Assembly: GCA_018699075.1 (NCBI GenBank)
Contig: JABIPV010000168.1
Location: 1 to 8,298 of the forward strand
From: Kordiimonadaceae bacterium
GTDB taxonomy: Bacteria; Pseudomonadota; Alphaproteobacteria; Sphingomonadales; Emcibacteraceae
Reading direction: 5' to 3'
DNA: 8,298 bases
Numbering within the stretch: the stretch's first letter is position 1; the number at the start of each line of letters is the position of its first letter. Positions 1 to 6,284 of the stretch are shown here, in pieces. Under the pieces are notes generated by a model. That model was not told where the DNA came from. It did no database searches and worked only from the letters and a program-made list of their open reading frames with translations. A program made the translations under genes and the position numbers.

Positions 1-1
1 A

Positions 2-1663
2 GCGGCGATAATGATTAATATATTTTCTTTAGGCAGTTCAATTTTTATTATGACGGTTTATGACCGTGTTATCCCCAATAACGCCGTCGATAGTTTAATC
101 GCTCTTTCAATAGGTATGTTGATCGTTGTTGGCTTTGATTTTTTGCTGAAGTATTTGCGTGCTTATTTTATTGATATGGCAGGTCAAAAGGTTGACCTGC
201 AAGTGGCAAAAAGTATTTTTGACCGAATATTAAAGCTCAAACTTTCCCGCCAAAAGGGCTCAACTGGGAAATTGGTAAACACTGTTCGAGAATTTGAAAG
301 CTTGCGTGATTTCTGTACTTCCGCGACCCTTGCAACGGTTGTTGATTTACCTTTTATCGTTTTATTTATCCTCGTCATTGCCATGATTGGCGGAAATGTA
401 GCTTGGGTTCCTGCTGTTGCAGTACCAATTGTCCTTTTTGTCGGGTTTGTTATTCAACCGTTTTTATCACGTTTTTCAAAGCAGGCCATGCAAGAAGGTG
501 GAAGCAAACAAGCCACACTGGTTGAAATGGTATCTGGACTTGAAACGCTAAAAACCATTGGCTCTGAAAAAATATTTCATGACCGCTGGGAAACCGCAGT
601 GGAAAATAATTCTAAAGTAAGTCTCAGTTCGCGCATGTTTAGTCAGGTTGCCGTAAACTGCGCAGCGTCAGCGCAACAATTAGTGCAAGTTGGCATTGTT
701 TGTGTTGGCTTTTTACAAATTATGAACGGTGATATGTCAATCGGTGCCTTGATCGCCTGTGTGATTATAGCGGGACGTGCCCTTGCGCCGCTCGGGCAAC
801 TTGCGACATTGCTAACAAGGTATAATCAGGCAAAATCTGCTTATATTGCTCTCGATGAATTAATGGCAGAAGATCACGAAGATGTATCCGGCCGTGATTT
901 TATAAAACGCGCAAATATAAAAGGTAAACTTGATTTTAAAAATGTGACCTTTAAGTACCCGGATCAAACTTTAAAAGTGTTAGATGATGTTAGCTTCACT
1001 TTAAATGCCGGTGAAAAATTAGGTGTACTTGGCAAAATAGGCTCAGGTAAAAGCACTATTTTAAGACTAGCCGCTGGGTTATATGAACCCGACGAAGGTG
1101 CCGTACTTATTGATGACACAGATATAAGGCAAATTTTTCCAGATGACTTGCGCCAAAGTATGTCAGTTGTTCTTCAGGACATCCTACTTTTCTCCGGAAG
1201 CATTAAAGAAAATATTGCCATGGGACGAGATAGTATATCTGATGAAGATATCTTGCATGCTGCAAAAGTTAGCGGTGTTCAAGATTTTCTTGGGTCTATG
1301 CCAAATGGCTATGATGTTCAACTTCGGGACCGCGGAGAAGGACTTTCAGGGGGGCAAAAACAAGCACTCGCGCTGGCAAGAGCACTTGTAAACCAAGCGC
1401 CAATAATGTTGATGGATGAGCCGTCCAGTTCAATGGATACACATTCTGAAATGAAACTTATTTCTAGGTTAAAAGAAGAACTAAAAGATAACACCGTAAT
1501 CGTGATTACCCATCGATCAAGTATGCTGGCACTTGTTGATAAGATCATCGTCATTGACCAAGGTAAGATTGTTGCCCAAGGGCCTAAAGATGACGTGCTC
1601 AAATTTCTCTCTTCTGGTAAAGTTCCAACGGCTAACCAAGTCAAAAATAACGAGAAGGCATAA
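2..1663 (+). CDS. Type I secretion system permease/ATPase (LapB/HlyB-like ABC exporter), 5' end cut by window
   Basis: Inner-membrane ABC exporter that should power one-step secretion of an RTX-type or adhesin-type protein together with the fusion protein encoded next. The frame is open to the left edge (codons for Ala-Ala-Ile precede the Met at 11), and the visible start FSLGSSIFIMTVYDRVIPNN matches the first membrane segment of this family, so the Met at 11 is internal. LapB-like proteins usually exceed 700 residues; the missing part is probably a C39-peptidase-like N-terminal domain. Numbering from the Met at 11, hydrophobic segments fill roughly residues 1-265. The nucleotide-binding domain follows: Walker A G341-KIGSGKST, Q-loop Q389, signature LSGGQ 445-449, Walker B with D469-E470, and H-loop H501. 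All catalytic residues are present, so it looks functional. No secreted substrate gene or TolC-like outer membrane gene is in the window. Family assignment is firm; the substrate is unknown. Confidence 0.95.
   Translation, partial: AAIMINIFSLGSSIFIMTVYDRVIPNNAVDSLIALSIGMLIVVGFDFLLKYLRAYFIDMAGQKVDLQVAKSIFDRILKLKLSRQKGSTGKLVNTVREFESLRDFCTSATLATVVDLPFIVLFILVIAMIGGNVAWVPAVAVPIVLFVGFVIQPFLSRFSKQAMQEGGSKQATLVEMVSGLETLKTIGSEKIFHDRWETAVENNSKVSLSSRMFSQVAVNCAASAQQLVQVGIVCVGFLQIMNGDMSIGALIACVIIAGRALAPLGQLATLLTRYNQAKSAYIALDELMAEDHEDVSGRDFIKRANIKGKLDFKNVTFKYPDQTLKVLDDVSFTLNAGEKLGVLGKIGSGKSTILRLAAGLYEPDEGAVLIDDTDIRQIFPDDLRQSMSVVLQDILLFSGSIKENIAMGRDSISDEDILHAAKVSGVQDFLGSMPNGYDVQLRDRGEGLSGGQKQALALARALVNQAPIMLMDEPSSSMDTHSEMKLISRLKEELKDNTVIVITHRSSMLALVDKIIVIDQGKIVAQGPKDDVLKFLSSGKVPTANQVKNNEKA
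1652..1658 (+). promoter_or_regulatory. Ribosome binding site of the membrane fusion protein, inside the ABC gene
   Basis: GAGAAGG lies seven bases before the ATG at 1666 and within the last codons of the ABC transporter gene. With only two bases between the stop at 1663 and the ATG, it supports this start and points to translational coupling of the two subunits. Confidence 0.7.
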
Positions 1664-1665
1664 TC

Positions 1666-2937
1666 ATGTTAGAGTTAAAACCTAAGTTAGCTGCCAATGT
1701 CTTGTTATTGAGTATTGCAGGTTTCTTTTTAATATTCATTCTTTGGGCGTCTCTAGCAGAGCTTGATGAAGTTGTGCGCGCTCAAGGACGTGTTGTGCCG
1801 AGCAAGCAAATTCAAATTATTCAAAATCTTGAAGGTGGGATCGTAAAAGAAATTCTTGTAAGGCAAGGAGATTCTGTGAAGGCAGGTGATGTGTTGGTGA
1901 AATTGGATAGCACCCAGTTTAATGCCGACTTTAGCCGTAATGAAGAAGAATATAATATGCTGCTTTCGCGATTGGTGCGCCTAACTGCTGAAAGTCAATT
2001 TGAAGAATTGGAATTTGATGCGGAATTTGAGCAAGAAAATTTGGATCTTGTGCAAAATGAGAAAAACCTACATTTGGCACGTATCGCCGAATTTAACGCC
2101 TCTATAAACAGTTTAAGAGCACGTCTAAAACAAATTGAACAAGAACAGATCGAAGCCGATGTAAGTTTGATAAGTGCCAAATCTGGTGAAAAAACTGCTA
2201 TAGCAGAAGTTGAAATGTTAAAGCCATTGGTGGAGCAGGGGATCGAACCAAGATTAGAACTTATTCGTGCCGAACAACGCTTAACGGAAGCAAACGGAAC
2301 CAACCAAATTGCCCTTCTAAATATTGAGAAGGCGCTGAAATCTGTTGAAGAAGTGAACTTGCAAATTGATGCCGCCAGAGAAAAGTTCCGCGCAGCTACT
2401 TTAAGAGAGTTAACTGATGCTCAAAATGAAGCTAATCAACTGCTTGATGCACTTCCTGCGCTTTCGGATAAGGTAAGTCGAACAGATGTTATAGCCTCTA
2501 CCGACGGGACGATTAACCGCGTATTAGTTACAACCGTTGGCGGGATTATTACTCCCGGAATGGCAATTGTAGAATTGGTGCCCTTGGATGATACATTATT
2601 GATTGAATCCGAAGTGCAGCCGTCTGATATTGCCTTTTTAAGGCCGGGACAGTTGGCCAGGGTAAAACTTACGGCGTATGATTATTCACGTTATGGGTCG
2701 CTTGATGCCGTAGTTGAGAATATTTCTGCGGACGCGGTAATGAATGAAAATGATCAAAGTGTTTATCTGGCGCGAATTAGGACTACCAAAAATACCCTAA
2801 CTTCGGGCGGGGTAGATTTACCGATCATTCCGGGAATGGTCGCTGATGTTGATATCTTAAACGGTAAAAAAACCATTATGAGATATCTAATGAATCCAGT
2901 TTTAAAATTAAAAGATAATGCTTTTAGAGAAAGATAG
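1666..2937 (+). CDS. HlyD-family type I secretion membrane fusion protein (LapC/PrtE-like)
   Basis: Periplasmic adaptor that links the ABC exporter to an outer membrane TolC-like channel. It has 423 residues, normal for the family. A short cytoplasmic N-terminus is followed by one membrane anchor (about residues 11-29). The first lipoyl half-motif NLEGGIVKEILVRQGDSVK is at 54-72. A long charged coiled-coil region rich in Glu, Gln, Leu and Ala covers about 84-265. The second lipoyl half is at about 274-305 (STDGTINRVLV...GGIITPGM), then a beta-barrel region. The C-terminal signature PGMVADVDILNGKKTI (389-404), followed by a YLMNPV-type tail, is typical of type I secretion adaptors. It starts two bases after the ABC gene, so the pair is co-transcribed. 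No outer membrane factor follows, so that protein must be encoded upstream of the window or elsewhere. Confidence 0.95.
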   Translation: MLELKPKLAANVLLLSIAGFFLIFILWASLAELDEVVRAQGRVVPSKQIQIIQNLEGGIVKEILVRQGDSVKAGDVLVKLDSTQFNADFSRNEEEYNMLLSRLVRLTAESQFEELEFDAEFEQENLDLVQNEKNLHLARIAEFNASINSLRARLKQIEQEQIEADVSLISAKSGEKTAIAEVEMLKPLVEQGIEPRLELIRAEQRLTEANGTNQIALLNIEKALKSVEEVNLQIDAAREKFRAATLRELTDAQNEANQLLDALPALSDKVSRTDVIASTDGTINRVLVTTVGGIITPGMAIVELVPLDDTLLIESEVQPSDIAFLRPGQLARVKLTAYDYSRYGSLDAVVENISADAVMNENDQSVYLARIRTTKNTLTSGGVDLPIIPGMVADVDILNGKKTIMRYLMNPVLKLKDNAFRER

Positions 2938-3083
2938 TTCAAAACTATTATAAACATTTATTCAAGATTAGCTTTTTAATATTAATGTGAAAATATAATG
3001 CTATTCAGGAACTCCCAACCATCAACAAGCAAATATCATAAATAAAGCAGAATAATTGAATTATTGGTAGCCAGTAAATTTGT
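2938..3083. other. AT-rich gap between convergent genes
   Basis: This 146-base gap lies between the 3' ends of the secretion pair and the permease. I see no ORF and no GC-rich hairpin with a T tract. The only symmetric elements are AT-only: TTAATATTAA at 2976-2985 and AATAATT-G-AATTATT at 3051-3065. Both are too weak to call intrinsic terminators, so transcription from the two sides may end by another mechanism or overlap. Confidence 0.5.
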
Positions 3084-4400
3084 TTATAGCGATAATTTTC
3101 TTGTTAGAAAATAACCTAATGCGCCTGTAATAATTACGCCTGCGCTAAAGGCTATTTCTATTGGGTTTTCCATTGCCAGATATATCAAAGTCCATGTAGT
3201 GATGAAAATGAAAATAATAGGGGGTAAGGGGAAGAGGGGGATTTGAAAGTCTTCTTTATTATGTATATGACTTTCGTCAAGTGCCTCTCTTTGGCGTAGA
3301 ACAAAAACACCAAATATAACCAGCAAAGAATTAATTGCCATCGTTGCACCGGAAAAAATTAAGATGCTTTGGAATGAAGCTGTCCATAAAAAAATCAAAG
3401 TCATGGTAGACTGGAACCAAATGGCAGTGGACGGTATATTGTGGCGATTACGTTTGCTTAAGAATTTAAATAAAGAATAATCTTCTCCAAGTACTTGAAG
3501 TACTCTAGGGGCAGCGACCAACATAGCACTGACAGTTGATATTAAAAGCAATGCTAAACTTACCCCCATAATATTAGCGCCCATTTCGCCAAACGCATGG
3601 GTGGCGGCCACATAGCCGATTTCCAGTTTCCCAGCCATCGCGTCCATGGGTGCTACAGCCAGAAAAACATAATTGAGCAGTAAATAACTTAGCATAACTG
3701 TGCCCGTACCAATTGCGAGAATATAAGGCAGTGTTTTTTTGGGTCTGTCTAATTCCCCGGTAAGGTAAGTCGCCGCATTCCAACCCGTATAAGCATAGCT
3801 CACATAAATCAGAGATACAGCAAATGCACCGCCCGTGATGATCGGGATGTCCGTTTCAGAAGGCATATATGTGATGTTTTGCAGGTTATCTACTGAAAGA
3901 AGTGCGGCAATTGAAAAGCCAATGATCAATAGTATTTTTGCAACAGTGAAGAAACTTTGAAGACCGCCGCTGTTTTTATGAGTGGTAGCATGTATCCATG
4001 TCATGGAAACCACCAGTATAGTGGCGAGCCATAATGGGTCAAGGCTAGGAAATACTGAAGACAAATATGTGCCAAATGTAATCGCTGCAAGTGCAGTGGG
4101 GGCGGCAAAGCCTACCGTGGCTGAAATCCAACCGGAAATAAAACCGGCCGCCGGATGATATATTTCATTTAAAAAGTTATATTCGCCGCCTGATCTAGGA
4201 AGCTTTGTGCCCAGTTCTGCATAGCATAATGCCCCGCATAGCGCGACTATACCCCCAAGCACCCACAGAAGCATAATCACAAAGCCTGATCGAATGTCGG
4301 CAAGTTGGAAACCAAGGCTGGTAAAAATACCTGTACCGATCATATTGGCAATAACAATCGCCATTGCCGTAGATGCGCTAAATTTACCTTGTTTGGACAT
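3084..4400 (-). CDS. APC-family amino acid permease
   Basis: Inner-membrane amino acid (or polyamine/amine) transporter of the amino acid-polyamine-organocation superfamily. I chose the start MSKQGKFSAS at 4400 because AGGA sits seven bases before it; the in-frame ATG at 4433 has no convincing ribosome binding site. This gives 438 residues, normal for the family, with about 12 hydrophobic segments. Typical motifs are G22-TGIF in the first helix (the unwound substrate-binding segment of APC proteins) and AELGTKLPRSGGEYNFL at 61-77. The substrate cannot be read from sequence. It lies downstream of the PLP-enzyme gene on the same strand, 81 bases after the ancestral stop of that gene, with no terminator visible between them. 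It may therefore belong to the same operon and import or export the amino acid substrate or product, but this is inference. Confidence 0.9.
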   Translation of the reverse strand: MSKQGKFSASTAMAIVIANMIGTGIFTSLGFQLADIRSGFVIMLLWVLGGIVALCGALCYAELGTKLPRSGGEYNFLNEIYHPAAGFISGWISATVGFAAPTALAAITFGTYLSSVFPSLDPLWLATILVVSMTWIHATTHKNSGGLQSFFTVAKILLIIGFSIAALLSVDNLQNITYMPSETDIPIITGGAFAVSLIYVSYAYTGWNAATYLTGELDRPKKTLPYILAIGTGTVMLSYLLLNYVFLAVAPMDAMAGKLEIGYVAATHAFGEMGANIMGVSLALLLISTVSAMLVAAPRVLQVLGEDYSLFKFLSKRNRHNIPSTAIWFQSTMTLIFLWTASFQSILIFSGATMAINSLLVIFGVFVLRQREALDESHIHNKEDFQIPLFPLPPIIFIFITTWTLIYLAMENPIEIAFSAGVIITGALGYFLTRKLSL

Positions 4401-4481
4401 GTTTTTCCTGTTTATAAAACAAGATGTTAGCATGGTGGTTTTATAGGGGCAAGCACCGCGAAGAATTGCATTAAATCGTAT

Positions 4482-4586
4482 TTAAGTAAGTGATTTTATT
4501 TTCGCCGTTACCGCGTTGAAATGGTCTATATCATTTTGATTATTAAACAGCGATGCGCCAACACGAATTTTTGTCCCACCATGTTT
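4482..4586 (-). pseudogene. Detached C-terminal coding remnant of the PLP enzyme, after a premature TAA
   Basis: Read in the same frame as the upstream enzyme, the 34 codons after the TAA at 4589-4587 are all sense. They encode KHGGTKIRVGASLFNNQ followed by NDIDHF and a short helix, ending at TAA 4484-4482. This is the usual C-terminus of class V aminotransferase-fold enzymes (compare the CRASLAMYNTHEEVDRL end of SufS, quoted from memory). Because frame and content are intact, the interruption is one nonsense codon and not an indel. The arginine in IRVG aligns with the conserved substrate-carboxylate arginine (Arg379 in E. coli SufS). There is no ribosome binding site or start codon for separate translation. 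Confidence 0.8.
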
Positions 4587-5705
4587 TTAAGTAAGCTTGA
4601 TGTTCTCTGCAACATAAAGAGCTTTTACTTTCGCAGGGTCTTTACCGGGGAAATAGGTAACAATTGATGATCTGTTATTTATGGGGGTATCTGTTTTAAT
4701 ATCTAAGCTTACGAGTTTTTCTCTTATTTGATGGGCGAGGGGGACGGTGTGTTTTTCGATATTTCCGATCCCAACTTTCTGCAAATAATCAAGTGCACTT
4801 CCCACCACGCTGATGGCACCAAAAGCAGGGGTGGCAAAGCCATATTTTGCCGCGTCCGTATATGAATTGAAATCAGTCATTTTTTCTGAATCGCTAACCG
4901 ACAACATACCGCGCCTGTCTGCGGGGATAATGTCCAGTAATTCTTTGCGGATATAAAAGAAAGCAACGCCGTAGCTGCCCAGCAGCCATTTATATGTGCC
5001 GCAGCCGAAAAAATCGATACCGGCTTCTTTTACGTCCAATTCGAGCATGCCCACGCCTTGGATAGCGTCCACATAAAAATATGCATCCTTGTTGTGGGCG
5101 ATTTCTGATAATGCTTTTAAGTCATGTTGATAACCATTTTCATGAGATACCCAAGAAACTGAAACAATGCGTGTTTTATCATCCACCATTTTTTCAAATT
5201 GATCGAGAGTTGTTGCTCCCGTTTCGTCGCGTTTAACGATACGAACATCGACGCCCTTTGTATTCTTAAAATGGTCATAAAGAACGAAGGTGGCCGCATA
5301 ATGAAGATCATCAATAACAACATTATCGCCCTGTTTTAAATCAAGGGCATTGGCAATAATATTTTCGGCGTCCGATGTGGCGTGGATCAGGCCAATTTCA
5401 CCGGCATCTGCACCTACAAGTTTGGCAAACTTCGCACGGACTTCGTGACCTTCACCAATCCAAGGCCCTATGCCATCGGCGGGATTTGCCCTATCTTTAT
5501 AAAATTGAACGCCTGTTTCAACAACCGGTGTGGGCGCAACAGAATGATACGCTGTATTGAGGAAATTGGTTGTTTTTAAAAGGGGAAAATCAGCACGAAT
5601 ACCAAGTGGATCATCAACCGTAGCCGCACGTACGCTAGTCACAATTGGTGCCGCGACTACGGCTGCTGAGGTTAAATTAACAAAAGTCCGCCTTGTGATT
5701 TTCAT
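4587..5705 (-). CDS. Tat-exported PLP-dependent class V aminotransferase-fold enzyme, truncated by an in-frame stop
   Basis: Fold-type I PLP enzyme of the class V group (cysteine desulfurase, isopenicillin N epimerase and C-S lyase relatives). The N-terminus TRRTFVN followed by a hydrophobic stretch and an Ala-rich region (to about residue 28) is a twin-arginine signal, so it should be exported folded with its cofactor. Visible motifs: ATSDAEN (109-115) for phosphate binding, H135 in DDLHYAA as the likely ring-stacking residue, D213 in VDAIQGVG contacting the pyridine nitrogen, and K239 in GTYKWLLGS as the Schiff-base lysine. No cysteine lies in the C-terminal half after K239, so it is not a canonical cysteine desulfurase. 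The product is 372 residues; reading past the stop gives 406, closer to family size. The truncated form lacks the carboxylate-binding arginine. It starts 15 bases after the cytochrome gene, with AAAGGA upstream. The exact reaction is unknown; beta-lyase, desulfinase or transaminase chemistry are all possible. Confidence 0.85.
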   Translation of the reverse strand: MKITRRTFVNLTSAAVVAAPIVTSVRAATVDDPLGIRADFPLLKTTNFLNTAYHSVAPTPVVETGVQFYKDRANPADGIGPWIGEGHEVRAKFAKLVGADAGEIGLIHATSDAENIIANALDLKQGDNVVIDDLHYAATFVLYDHFKNTKGVDVRIVKRDETGATTLDQFEKMVDDKTRIVSVSWVSHENGYQHDLKALSEIAHNKDAYFYVDAIQGVGMLELDVKEAGIDFFGCGTYKWLLGSYGVAFFYIRKELLDIIPADRRGMLSVSDSEKMTDFNSYTDAAKYGFATPAFGAISVVGSALDYLQKVGIGNIEKHTVPLAHQIREKLVSLDIKTDTPINNRSSIVTYFPGKDPAKVKALYVAENIKLT

Positions 5706-5720
5706 AGTATGATTTTCCTT

Positions 5721-6284
5721 TTATTTATCTTCCAAATCTTCTGCCGTGAATTTTGAAGCAGGATCAATAATGAAATTGCCACGATTTGGCATTTTTATAG
5801 CGGACAGCGATTTCGCATCTAAAGTCAAGTTCTCATCTTGAATCACACCCGTTTCATTCAGCAAGAACGCCACAAGTCCGTATGTTTCATCATTGCTAAG
5901 GCTGCCTGGGTCCGTAAGGGGCATAGCACGTCGAATGAAATCAAATAATGAAGACGCGTAAGGAAGTTTCTTAATATCACGGCGCCCTTCATGAAGTGAT
6001 TGTGCGCCCATGGCAGGAACACCTTGAAGTTCTTCCCCGTGACATACGGCACATTGATATTCAAATAGTTCAGCTCCTAAAGCAACATTGCCGCTGCCCA
6101 TGGGTAAGCCGGTTCCATCTGTATGAATGTCGCTCTGGTAGCGGGCGATTTCATCGGGATGAGCTGTGCGACCAAAGCCATACTTTTCTTGAGCGGTGGC
6201 GAATAAAGAACCAAAAGTAAGGCTAATGGCAACAGTAGTGATAAGCGTAATTTTATGAGCGGACTTTAATTTATGAGCGGACAT
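5721..6284 (-). CDS. SoxD-like monoheme cytochrome c, partner of the SoxC-like enzyme
   Basis: Periplasmic c-type cytochrome expected to take electrons from the molybdenum subunit. I chose the ATG at 6284 because GGGGAG sits just before it; the in-frame TTG at 6308 has no such site. The 187-residue product has a Sec signal peptide ending near A29-T-A31. One heme site, C78-AVC-H82, is followed by a probable axial Met (M121) in RRAMPLTDPGSLS. The stretch YGFGRTAHPDEIARYQSDI and the later ETYGLVAFLL resemble the N-terminal domain of SoxD. SoxD of Paracoccus type is about twice as long with two hemes, so this is a half-length version lacking the second heme domain. It overlaps the end of soxC by 14 bases, implying translational coupling, and is followed after 15 bases by the PLP enzyme. 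A SorB-like role is an alternative description. Confidence 0.9.
   Translation of the reverse strand: MSAHKLKSAHKITLITTVAISLTFGSLFATAQEKYGFGRTAHPDEIARYQSDIHTDGTGLPMGSGNVALGAELFEYQCAVCHGEELQGVPAMGAQSLHEGRRDIKKLPYASSLFDFIRRAMPLTDPGSLSNDETYGLVAFLLNETGVIQDENLTLDAKSLSAIKMPNRGNFIIDPASKFTAEDLEDK

Noticed and set aside
1318..1644. Antisense ORF of 108 codons opposite the ABC transporter
   Set aside because: It mirrors a well-supported conserved gene, is rich in Ser as expected from antisense frames, and shows no recognisable motif.
1995..2303. Antisense ORF of 102 codons opposite the fusion protein coiled coil
   Set aside because: Its Ser/Cys-rich composition is what reversed Glu/Leu-rich coiled-coil codons produce; no start signal supports it.
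3051..3065. AATAATTGAATTATT hairpin as a terminator between the convergent genes
   Set aside because: The stem is only A-T pairs, very short, and lacks a T tract; too weak to support.
4401..4433. Longer permease start at the ATG at 4433
   Set aside because: No ribosome binding site precedes it, while the ATG at 4400 has AGGA at good spacing and gives a typical APC N-terminus.
4587..4589. Recoding of the premature stop as selenocysteine or pyrrolysine
   Set aside because: The codon is TAA, whereas known recoding uses TGA and TAG. No recoding hairpin is evident.
4587..4600. Frameshift or homopolymer error in the PLP-enzyme gene
   Set aside because: The homologous C-terminus continues in the same frame after the stop, so a substitution and not an indel explains it.
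5375..5579. Plus-strand ORFs opposite the PLP enzyme
   Set aside because: They lie wholly opposite conserved coding sequence and resemble no known protein.
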